The notes under the pieces are model-generated. The model did not search any database and was not told the DNA's origin. It was given only the letters and a program-made list of their open reading frames with translations. From JBEBVQ01 sp964527735 (GTDB lineage Bacteria; Bacteroidota; Bacteroidia; Chitinophagales; Chitinophagaceae): a stretch of 64,000 nt of DNA. Location: NCBI GenBank assembly GCA_964527735.1, contig CAZGPG010000020.1, positions 1 through 64,000 of the forward strand, in the 5' to 3' direction. Below are positions 45,816-53,989 of this stretch, in pieces; position 1 is the first letter of the stretch, and each line of letters starts with the position of its first letter. The position numbers and the translations under genes are program-made.

Positions 45816-46562
45816 ATGGCCAGAAATTTGTGTATCGACTGGGGCAACAGCTATATTAAAGCATCTGTTTTTGATGCCCATGATCAAGTGCTGGAAAAAT
45901 TCAGCTTTCAGGAAGCAGAAGCAGAGACCGTCTTATCATCTATTATAACTACTCACCAGCCCGATGCCGGTATTCTTTGTGCGGTTGTCAACTATCCGCT
46001 TTCGATCGAACAAATGCTCCGGGATCAGATCCGCTATTTCCGCACACTGGATATGCAGACCCGGCTGCCGGTGATGAATGCCTACCATTCGCCCGAGACA
46101 CTCGGCGCCGACCGGCTGGCGCTGGTAGCAGGCGCTTATGCACAGTTCCCGGACAAAAACAACCTGGTGATCAGCCTGGGCACCTGCATCACTTACAACC
46201 TGATCCAGAAAAACAAAGCATTCCGGGGCGGGGCTATATCTCCGGGCATGCAGATGCGCCTCCGGGCCATGCACGATTATACCGACAAGCTGCCACTCGT
46301 CCCGGTTTCGGGAGAGGTATTGCTGCTTGGTTATGATACTGAAACATCCATGCGCAGCGGCGCCATCAACGGTATGGCGGCTGAGATAGATGGCATGATC
46401 GGGGCATTTGCCGCACAATATCCTGACTTTAACGCGGTCTTAACGGGGGGTGATGCACCATTCTTTGAAGGCAAATTGAAAAGTAAGATATTTGCAGACC
46501 CTGATTTATCGTTAAAGGGGCTAAACCTAATCTTAAAGCATAATGTCCCTCAAATACGCTAA
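45816..46562 (+). CDS. coaX: Type III pantothenate kinase
   Basis: 248-residue ASKHA-fold kinase for the first step of coenzyme A synthesis. Phosphate-binding motif CIDWGNSYIKAS (~6-17), LGADRLALVAGAYAQFP (~95), and VISLGTCITYNLI (~116) with GGAISPGMQMRLRAMH are diagnostic of CoaX. With coaE at 38666, two coenzyme A genes lie in the window. The last 20 bases overlap the next gene. Confidence 0.95.
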   Translation: MARNLCIDWGNSYIKASVFDAHDQVLEKFSFQEAEAETVLSSIITTHQPDAGILCAVVNYPLSIEQMLRDQIRYFRTLDMQTRLPVMNAYHSPETLGADRLALVAGAYAQFPDKNNLVISLGTCITYNLIQKNKAFRGGAISPGMQMRLRAMHDYTDKLPLVPVSGEVLLLGYDTETSMRSGAINGMAAEIDGMIGAFAAQYPDFNAVLTGGDAPFFEGKLKSKIFADPDLSLKGLNLILKHNVPQIR

Positions 46563-47823
46563 GCGCTTTTTCTGTTGTCTGCTCTTTTTGTCGCCCTGCC
46601 ATGCTGTGGTAGCCCAAAACTCCAACAAAGAGAATATACCCTATACCCGTTTCGGGATCGGCGATCTCCAGACCGGGACCAATGTGATGACACGGGGCAT
46701 GGGGTATCAGACCGCTGCCTTCGTCAGTCCCGTGGCCGTCAACTCAGAAAATCCGGCTTCTTACGCCAGTCTCCGGCTCACCACATACGAGATCGGGCTG
46801 TCGGGCTCTTCACGCACACTGAGGAGCGGAGGTGAAGAATATACCACCGGGACGGCTTCTCTCTCCTACCTGAATATAGGCATACCGGTAGGGAAACATG
46901 CGGGCATCAACCTGGGGCTGAAGCCGCAGTCGCGCGTATATTACCGTATCGAACAGGACTCCGTGATACCGGATCTCGGCGGCACAAATTCCTATGTATA
47001 CTCCGGAGACGGCGGCCTGAACTACGCATTCATCGGCGCGGCAGGCACTTACGGCGGTTTCAGCGTTGGCGTGAACTTCGGATACCTGTTCGGCACCACA
47101 CGCTATTCCAGCGTATTGCAGCAAACCGGAACGGATGAGGTATTGAGCTCCGAATTTTCCCGGTACGACAAGACGGGCGGACTGTACTGGAGCAGTGGCG
47201 CGCTCTACGAAACACCGCTCAGTGAAAAGCTGAAGCTGCGACTGGGCGCCACCTTCACGCTGAACCAGGAATTGAACATCACGCGCGACGACTACCGGAT
47301 CAATTTCCGCACGCTCGGCGGCGTGATAGACAGGGATACAAGCTATAACAACATCGATAATAAAGGCACCGTAGTAATGCCGGCTTCATACGGATTCGGG
47401 GTGCAGCTGCTCGGCAATGAAGTATGGAGCGCCGGCGCAGATTTTTCGCTTACCCAGTGGAACCAATACCGGTCATTTAATCTCACCGATTCCGTCAATG
47501 ACAGGGCCATGCGTATCAGCGTAGGAGGCGCCTTTACCCCTAACCCCACGAGCCTGCGGCAATACTTCCAGCGCGTTACGTACAGGGCCGGCTTCTATTA
47601 TGGCACCGATTATGTACGTCTGCGCCAGACAGACATTAATTATTATGCGGTAACTATAGGCGCCAGTCTGCCGTTCAGGAGGACTACAGACCGTATCCAT
47701 ACCGCCTTCGAGATAGGCCGGCGGGGCACTGAGGCCAATGGCCTGATACGCGAAAACTTCTACCGGCTCACAGTCGGGCTTTCATTGAATGACCGGTGGT
47801 TTGTCAAGCGGAAGTATGATTAA
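46543..47823 (+). CDS. Outer-membrane beta-barrel protein of unknown function
   Basis: 426 residues. Signal peptide (MSLKYAKRFFCCLLFLSPCHAVVAQ), then ENIPYTRFGIGDLQTG and a long series of amphipathic strands with NPASYASL near the start and a terminal LTVGLSLNDRWFVKRKYD. This has the form of a FadL/DUF5723-like barrel, and a similar protein commonly lies between coaX and lptC in Bacteroidota. Overlap of 20 bases with coaX suggests coupling. No ligand is known. Confidence 0.82.
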   Translation: MSLKYAKRFFCCLLFLSPCHAVVAQNSNKENIPYTRFGIGDLQTGTNVMTRGMGYQTAAFVSPVAVNSENPASYASLRLTTYEIGLSGSSRTLRSGGEEYTTGTASLSYLNIGIPVGKHAGINLGLKPQSRVYYRIEQDSVIPDLGGTNSYVYSGDGGLNYAFIGAAGTYGGFSVGVNFGYLFGTTRYSSVLQQTGTDEVLSSEFSRYDKTGGLYWSSGALYETPLSEKLKLRLGATFTLNQELNITRDDYRINFRTLGGVIDRDTSYNNIDNKGTVVMPASYGFGVQLLGNEVWSAGADFSLTQWNQYRSFNLTDSVNDRAMRISVGGAFTPNPTSLRQYFQRVTYRAGFYYGTDYVRLRQTDINYYAVTIGASLPFRRTTDRIHTAFEIGRRGTEANGLIRENFYRLTVGLSLNDRWFVKRKYD

Positions 47824-47825
47824 AT

Positions 47826-47924
47826 AATTTGAAAATTTGGGAATTTGAAAATTTGAAAATGCCCGTATTATGTAACCATATCTTCCTTCATTTTCAAATT
47901 GGCACATTTTCAAATTCTCAAATT
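47826..47924. repeat. Palindromic repeat, TTTGAAAATG family, copy B
   Basis: Left arm (about 47826-47861) contains three TTTGAAAATTTG-like units, right arm (47889-47924) the complementary CATTTTCAAATT and CACATTTTCAAATT. The loop is ~27 bases. It ends 16 bases before the lptC ATG and is the same family as copy A, which precedes coaE. Confidence 0.75.
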
Positions 47925-47940
47925 AAACAATGGTTCTCAT

Positions 47941-48492
47941 ATGCGCTCCCGGATCTGGCTTATCTGCATTGCACTGATCATTACCTCATGCCGGAATGAA
48001 ATGGAAGACATTCATGCGCTGGTGACCAAGACCGTTATGCAGGAAGACGTGGCCCATGATGTTACGATCCTTTATAGCGAAGACGGACAGGTAAAAGCCC
48101 GGTTGTACTCTATTGAGTTTATCCGCAATGAAATGTCGCGGCCGCCATATACGGATATGAAAAAGGGCCTGAAAGTGGAGTTTTTTAACGACAGCATGCT
48201 GATCGAAAGCACCCTGACCGCCCGCTACGCCCGCTACTATGAGCAGCAGGGCAATGTGCTGATCCGCGACAGCGTGGTAGTGATCAATAAAAAAGGCGAC
48301 ATGCTCAAAACGGAAGAGCTGATCTGGAACCAGGACATCCAGAAATTCTATACCGAAAAGCCTGTGGCCATCACCACCGCCACGCAAACAATGTGGGGAG
48401 ACGGTCTGGAAGCCAACCAGGACTTTAGCTGGTACCAGATCCGGAACCTGCGGGGGGTGATGATGGTGGAGAAAGAGAAGATACCGGACTGA
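47941..48492 (+). CDS. lptC: LPS export protein LptC (lipoprotein form)
   Basis: 183 residues. Signal peptide with lipobox ending at Cys17 (IITSC), unlike the membrane-helix anchor of enterobacterial LptC but usual in Bacteroidota. The beta-jellyroll domain contains VTILYSEDGQVKARLYS, EFFNDSMLIESTLTARYARYY (split across two segments), INKKGDMLKTEELIWNQD and MWGDGLEANQDFSWY, matching LptC-type OstA-like folds. It should bridge lipopolysaccharide from the LptBFG transporter to the periplasmic LptA. It converges on the response regulator with a 12-bp gap and no visible terminator. Confidence 0.88.
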   Translation: MRSRIWLICIALIITSCRNEMEDIHALVTKTVMQEDVAHDVTILYSEDGQVKARLYSIEFIRNEMSRPPYTDMKKGLKVEFFNDSMLIESTLTARYARYYEQQGNVLIRDSVVVINKKGDMLKTEELIWNQDIQKFYTEKPVAITTATQTMWGDGLEANQDFSWYQIRNLRGVMMVEKEKIPD

Positions 48493-48504
48493 TATTACCT
48501 GTAC

Positions 48505-49143
48505 TTAAGACACCAGCCCCATCTGAAGCGCTTTGCGGATTAATGCTGCCGTGTTTTTAACATCCATTTTCACCAACAGCTTGGTGCGGTAATTTTTGGC
48601 AGTGTACAAGCCCAGGAATAGTTTGGCGGAGATCTCTTTATCCGTATAACCCTCCACAATCAGGGAAAGCACTTCCTTTTCTTTGTCTGTAAGCCTGATT
48701 TTCGCGTCTGCAATCCGGTCAACGCGGGATGTGAGCAGGTCCAGTTTTTCTTTCAGCGATGGCTCTATATATTCCTTACCCGAATAAACGGCTTCAATCG
48801 CGGCTGCCAGTGTTTCCTTTTCCGTGGTCTTCAGCAGGTATCCCAGCACGCCCTGGCGGAGCATGGCGGAAAGATAAGCGGGGCTGTCAAAATTAGTAAG
48901 CGTCATCATTTTGACGTCCGGGTATTTCTTCCTGATGATATGAGCCAGCTCTTCACCGTTCTGATCCGGCATCTGGATATCCAGGATCAGGATATCAGGT
49001 AATTGTTCTTCCAGTCCGGCAAGCAATTCAGCGCCGTTGCGATAAGTATCCAAAATTTCCAGGTGGGGGAAATCCTGCAACATGTTCCTCAAACCGACTA
49101 TGACCATCGGGTGATCGTCTGCTATGGATATGGTTATACTCAT
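48505..49143 (-). CDS. NarL/LuxR-type response regulator (module 3)
   Basis: 212-residue regulator paralogous to those at 6240 and 30372. Receiver with DD at 9-10, Asp55 (ILILDIQMPD) and lysine in GYLLKTTEKE; GerE domain (~145-210) with LTDKEKEVLSLIVEG and LGLYTAKNYRTKLLVKM. Its ATG abuts the kinase stop (zero gap), so the pair is translationally coupled. The divergent T9SS gene at 51330 is the obvious target candidate; this is inference. Confidence 0.94.
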   Translation of the reverse strand: MSITISIADDHPMVIVGLRNMLQDFPHLEILDTYRNGAELLAGLEEQLPDILILDIQMPDQNGEELAHIIRKKYPDVKMMTLTNFDSPAYLSAMLRQGVLGYLLKTTEKETLAAAIEAVYSGKEYIEPSLKEKLDLLTSRVDRIADAKIRLTDKEKEVLSLIVEGYTDKEISAKLFLGLYTAKNYRTKLLVKMDVKNTAALIRKALQMGLVS

Positions 49144-51066
49144 CTACGAATCCTCTAATTTAAGCTTTTCCAGGTCAAATTCAATAAAAACGACCGTGCT
49201 TTCTCCTTCTATGGAATTAATGGACATGTAGCCTTTCAGCGCCTGCACCCTGTGCGTAAGGTTCATCAGACCGATGCCGGACCGGACTTTGCCCGTATCA
49301 AATCCCACACCATTGTCTTCTACCGTAAGGCTGAGCAGGTTGCCGATACGCATCACCTGTACATAGGCAACGGTGGCGTTGGCATGTTTGATCATATTCT
49401 GGATCAGTTCCTGCGCCATCCGGTATATAATCAGTTTCACCGGCTTGCCCAGACCAGCCGTTTCGCCATGAAAATCCAGTTCAAGACGGAGCGCGGCATT
49501 TTTATTAATAGCCGAGCAATAAAGCGTCAGCGCTTCTTCAAGCGTATGTTTCTCCAGGATATCCGGCAGCAGGTTATGGGAAGTACGACGCACTTCGAGG
49601 GCCGTTTCGTCGATCATCTCCATGAGCTCCCGGAATTCCGCCGGGCTCTGGTATTCTTTCATCCTGCTTGCCTGCATTTTGACGGCCCCGAGCATGCCGC
49701 CAATACCATCATGTAATTCCCGCGCAATACGTCCGCGCTCCTTCTCCTCGCCTTTCATGACACTTTTCAATTTGCCGATCTCCTGCTTCTGGCGCAACAG
49801 TTTTCTCTGTTGCCGGCTATACCAGTAAAACAGCAAGAGAACGGCGGCAATGCCGGCAATAAGCAGGTTCTTTCGTTCCGACTGCTGCTGCGCCCGGGCA
49901 ATCAGCCTGTCCTTTTCTGCGGTACGGTATTTTACTTCAAGCTGATGAATATCTTTGGCGACCCGGTGGTTCGTTACGCTATCCTTTAATCTGGTAAACA
50001 AAGACAAATGAGCAAATGCCTTTGCGTAATCATGCCGTGCCGCGTACAGATCGGAAAGGCTGCTGTGTATTTCTGCTACCTGGTCTTTTATAGCCAGTTC
50101 CCGTGAGGTTTTCAGCGCCTCACGAAAATGGGATTCTGCTTTTTCATAGTTTTTCAGCTTTAAGTAAATATGTCCCATCAGGTATTGATTCGCGTTCTGC
50201 TGGAACACATCCGGATCGCCATCCGGCCTGAGGCGATAGGCATTCCTGACATAAAACAATGCCTGCTGTGCCTCTCCCTCCACCATAGCCAGATCGCCAA
50301 ACTTTACAAGGGCACGAAATTGCAGCAGTGTATCATTCTGATCCTGCCCCAGCTCATAAGCCTTTTGGAGATATGCACGGGACTGCCCCGGATCATTCAT
50401 CCTGTTATACCGGAGTGCAATATTTATCAGTGTAAGACCTAAATCCCGGTAATTTTTTGTGGCGCGTGCAATAGAATCAGAAAGATACAGATAATGAAGG
50501 GAAAGACTGTCGTCTGTAATCAGCGATGAAATATTTGAATACACACTTGCCAGGCTCAGCGTGGATTCCGGAAACTGTTCGATGGTTCGTATCGCCAGGT
50601 GAAAAAATTGAGACGCTTTAAGATTTTCACCTAATGACTTGTAGATAACCCCCATGTGATTGTACGAAAAAGCCAGCAGGCGGCGCCCTGCATCCGACTG
50701 GCGCAGATAGAATATCGCTTCTCCACAAGCCTGCAACGCTTCCTCATACGATCCAAGGGTTTTATGGATGCTGCTGATCTTCAGAAGCGCTACAGCCATG
50801 CCATAATGAAACTTTATGCTGCTGCTTTGAGCCAGCAGATTTTCGAAAATGAGGAGCGCACTGTCCGGATTTTTTAAGGCCAGTTCATTATAACCATTGA
50901 GCTGGTTAAGGATATAAGCCGTATCGGGTAGCGGGGCATATAGTTTCCCTTCCGTTTCAACCGTTACTTTTACCTGGGCGGATACGCGCCCCCTTTCGCC
51001 AATGAAGGGCAGCGTTAAAACAATTATACCCAGAAGAGCATACCTCCTGATTTTCCGATTATTCAT
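49144..51066 (-). CDS. TPR-sensor histidine kinase (module 3)
   Basis: 640-residue kinase paralogous to the two others. A signal-peptide or anchor helix (~7-31) is followed by TPR repeats (~50-370), a membrane span (~399-418), and HisKA_3 with ARELHDGIGGML (His about 451), then HATPase_c with MAQELIQNMIKHA and VEDNGVGFDTG. The ATG at 51066 (MNNRKIRRY) is preferred over 51081. Divergent from the T9SS gene at 51330 across 263 bp of AT-rich sequence in which I found no clear operator. Confidence 0.92.
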   Translation of the reverse strand: MNNRKIRRYALLGIIVLTLPFIGERGRVSAQVKVTVETEGKLYAPLPDTAYILNQLNGYNELALKNPDSALLIFENLLAQSSSIKFHYGMAVALLKISSIHKTLGSYEEALQACGEAIFYLRQSDAGRRLLAFSYNHMGVIYKSLGENLKASQFFHLAIRTIEQFPESTLSLASVYSNISSLITDDSLSLHYLYLSDSIARATKNYRDLGLTLINIALRYNRMNDPGQSRAYLQKAYELGQDQNDTLLQFRALVKFGDLAMVEGEAQQALFYVRNAYRLRPDGDPDVFQQNANQYLMGHIYLKLKNYEKAESHFREALKTSRELAIKDQVAEIHSSLSDLYAARHDYAKAFAHLSLFTRLKDSVTNHRVAKDIHQLEVKYRTAEKDRLIARAQQQSERKNLLIAGIAAVLLLFYWYSRQQRKLLRQKQEIGKLKSVMKGEEKERGRIARELHDGIGGMLGAVKMQASRMKEYQSPAEFRELMEMIDETALEVRRTSHNLLPDILEKHTLEEALTLYCSAINKNAALRLELDFHGETAGLGKPVKLIIYRMAQELIQNMIKHANATVAYVQVMRIGNLLSLTVEDNGVGFDTGKVRSGIGLMNLTHRVQALKGYMSINSIEGESTVVFIEFDLEKLKLEDS

Positions 51067-51329
51067 TGAGGCTGGCAGCAATTAAAAATGCACTCTAAAT
51101 ATAAAGATATGGATCGAATTCACCGCGATGAAAATTCCGGACACTTGCCCAAAAACATCCACAGGCACCATTTTTTTAAATTCTTGTATACTTGACATAA
51201 ACCATTATTAAAAATCAGCAAATAATGAATTGCAAATATAATTATGACGTTTAAGTGTGCGGTTGTAATTTTTTCTTTTCGTCATTTTTGCCTTAAACCC
51301 ACTAAAATTTTTATGGTATGAATATTTTT

Positions 51330-53906
51330 ATGAAAAAAATCATCAGTTTATGCGGCCTTCTTTTTCTTTTCTCGGTAAACGCGATAGCCCAAAGCGCAAC
51401 GCTGGAATGGGTTAAAGGCGTAACCGCTGTAGATCTGACTGACCAGCAACATGTCAGGTCAATAGATGTGGACAGCCAGGGGAATGTTTATGCAGTAGGG
51501 ACCTTTAAAGAAAAAGTATCCTTCGACCGGGGACTTGCAGGCCCGCTGGTACTGACATCTGCCGGGACATCGTTTGAACTTTTTTATGCCAAATTCAACG
51601 CTTCGGGCGATTGCGTCTGGGCAAAAAAAATCACTAATACTTCGGCCAGCGATCTTACTTCCGTGAAGCTGGACGGCAAGGGAAATATGTATTTTACCGG
51701 AACCTTCAGCGGCACTATTACAGTAAACATCGGCGGCGCCAACCAGTCTTATGCATCAAACGGAAGCGCTGTGGACATTATGGTTGCCAAGCTCGATACA
51801 GCGGGAAATTTCGCCTGGGTCGAGACTTTCGGAAGTGCCGCGGCGGATATTGCCGGAGCGCTCGCTCTGGATGAAGACGACAATGTTTATGTGACAGGTA
51901 ATTTTAAGGGAAATGTAAACTTTGGCACACATGGCAGTTTTACCAAGGTAGGCGTAGCTATGTTTTACGTTTTGAAGTTCAATAATTCCGGGGACATGCA
52001 ATGGGCGGCTGTTGCCAACGGAAGTAATACCTCTGCTACTGTAGGCAGCACTGTTACCGGGCTGGGGCTGGCTTCGGACAGGAACGGGCATATATATATA
52101 ACGGGCGTTTACGGGCACAATGTCACCTTCCAGTTGGGGGGTGTTACCACAGCCAACATCCTGACTTCTGTCCAGAAGACAAATATTTTTGTAATGAAAC
52201 TGACCACAGCCGGAGCGCTGGTTTGGGCTAAAGCCTTTGAATCCAACAGAGGCGCCCAGGGCAACGGGATAACTGTGGATCCCCAAGGCAATGTATATTC
52301 TGTAGGTATTTTTAAAGGTACAGTAGATTTTGATCCGGATCCCTCCGGTAAGCATGAACTGGTTGGCGCAGGCAGCACCCCTACATCCGCCGGCTCGAAT
52401 GACGCATACATCTCCAAGTTGGATGCAAACGGGCATTTTGTTTGGGCGGCCCGGTTGGGCAACACCACTCATGATGATGCAGTGTCGGTCTCATTGGATG
52501 CACAAAACAATATCTATACAACCGGATATTTTTCAAAGGAGGTAGATTTTGATCCGGGCACAGGCACCCATAATATTACTCCTTACGGCGGCACGAATTA
52601 CTGTGTGTACATCTGGAAACTGGATCCGGATGGTAAATTTCTATGGGTAACGCAAATGGGCAGTAAAACGTCAACATCAACTTTGGCTTATTCAATAGCG
52701 GTGGATAAAGATTATAATATTCATACAGCAGGAAAATTCTCAGGCGAAGCGGAGTTCTCCCTCAATCCCACTGTGTCATCGGTAACCCTGGCTACTACTG
52801 CTTACAACGGCGCCGGCTTTATCCAGAAAATAAGCCAGAATATCTGTACCCCGACAGGCTCTACAATGAGCTTAACCGACTGCGACAGCATCACGGTGAA
52901 TGGTCAGAAATACACCAGTAGCGGCAGCTATTACCAGACTTATGTGAACAGTGCAGGCTGCGACAGTGTGCTCACCCTGAACCTGGATATCAGCCATGCA
53001 GTGATGGGAAGCAATATTACCAACACAGCGTGTGACAGCTTTGTCTTTAATGGAGTTACGTATAATACCTCCGGGACGTACACGCAGGTACTCCAAACGG
53101 TTGCCGGATGCGACAGCACCGTAACGCTGGACCTGACGATCAACCAAAGCGCTCATACGCAGCTTACGGAACGTGTCTGCGACAGCTACACCCTGGATAC
53201 GGCTACTTATACCAAGAGCGGGGTGTACACCCACATGTTCCAGACTGCAGCAAGCTGCGACAGCCTCGTAACACTGGACCTGACCATACTGAATACTGCG
53301 GACACCATAAGCGAAACCGCCTGCAAACGCTATATCGCCGGCGCGGATACTTTTACACAATCTGGTATATACACGCAGGCATTCACAAATACGGATGGCT
53401 GCGACAGCCTGGTAACGATTGACCTGACTATTGACCAGGTGGATGTATCTGTTACCAGGTCGGGGCTTATCCTGACTGCTGACCTGTCCGGAGCTGTTTA
53501 TCAGTGGCTTGATTGTGACAATGGCTATAGCATTATACCCAATGCCGTTCAGCAGATTTTTGCCCCGGAAGCGGATGGAAATTATGCGGTGGCGGTCAGT
53601 TCCGGCAATTGCACTGATACATCGGCATGTTATGTTGTGACAGGCATTGTAGGGGTCGGGCATACCGCGCAGGAAGACATCAAGGTGTTCCCCAATCCTG
53701 CATCCAGTACCTTGTATGTGACTATACCTCCCCAGATCTCACAGGCGAATTTCAGGCTGCTGTCGCTTATCGGAGAAACGCTGTTAAGCGGAAAAGTTAC
53801 AAGCACCCATTTCACGCTTGATATCAGTAATTTTGCAACCGGTGTATATCTGCTCGAGGTAAATGTTGGTGAGAAAATTTCCCGTATAAGAATAGTAAAA
53901 GATTAG
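51330..53906 (+). CDS. Propeller-repeat secreted protein with T9SS sorting domain (module 3)
   Basis: 858-residue secreted protein. Signal peptide ends near NAIAQ; ~nine FDPG-type repeats (~25-505) contain GNVYAVGTF, DFDPGTGTH and FVAKLD-like strands. Residues ~510-710 hold four ~50-residue repeats with ACDS ... SGTYTQ ... GCDSTVTLDLT, shared with the protein at 11935; an Ig-like segment (YQWLDCDNG) and a type-A sorting domain (KVFPNPASSTLYV, ~785-858) follow. An alternative ATG at 51318 adds four residues. It is followed by a hairpin terminator and by another T9SS gene. Function unknown. Confidence 0.87.
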   Translation: MKKIISLCGLLFLFSVNAIAQSATLEWVKGVTAVDLTDQQHVRSIDVDSQGNVYAVGTFKEKVSFDRGLAGPLVLTSAGTSFELFYAKFNASGDCVWAKKITNTSASDLTSVKLDGKGNMYFTGTFSGTITVNIGGANQSYASNGSAVDIMVAKLDTAGNFAWVETFGSAAADIAGALALDEDDNVYVTGNFKGNVNFGTHGSFTKVGVAMFYVLKFNNSGDMQWAAVANGSNTSATVGSTVTGLGLASDRNGHIYITGVYGHNVTFQLGGVTTANILTSVQKTNIFVMKLTTAGALVWAKAFESNRGAQGNGITVDPQGNVYSVGIFKGTVDFDPDPSGKHELVGAGSTPTSAGSNDAYISKLDANGHFVWAARLGNTTHDDAVSVSLDAQNNIYTTGYFSKEVDFDPGTGTHNITPYGGTNYCVYIWKLDPDGKFLWVTQMGSKTSTSTLAYSIAVDKDYNIHTAGKFSGEAEFSLNPTVSSVTLATTAYNGAGFIQKISQNICTPTGSTMSLTDCDSITVNGQKYTSSGSYYQTYVNSAGCDSVLTLNLDISHAVMGSNITNTACDSFVFNGVTYNTSGTYTQVLQTVAGCDSTVTLDLTINQSAHTQLTERVCDSYTLDTATYTKSGVYTHMFQTAASCDSLVTLDLTILNTADTISETACKRYIAGADTFTQSGIYTQAFTNTDGCDSLVTIDLTIDQVDVSVTRSGLILTADLSGAVYQWLDCDNGYSIIPNAVQQIFAPEADGNYAVAVSSGNCTDTSACYVVTGIVGVGHTAQEDIKVFPNPASSTLYVTIPPQISQANFRLLSLIGETLLSGKVTSTHFTLDISNFATGVYLLEVNVGEKISRIRIVKD

Positions 53907-53923
53907 TCAGCATTATTTTATTA

Positions 53924-53973
53924 CCCGGCAGTAAGCAGAAGCTTTCTGTTTGCTGCCGGGATTTTTCATTTTT
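53924..53973 (+). terminator. Terminator after the module 3 T9SS gene
   Basis: A 17-nt arm CCCGGCAGTAAGCAGAA (53924-53940) pairs with 53944-53960, with a few wobbles, across a 3-base loop; ATTTTTCATTTTT follows. Placed 18 bases after the stop codon. Confidence 0.75.
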
Positions 53974-53989
53974 GAATAATGTAATCTGA

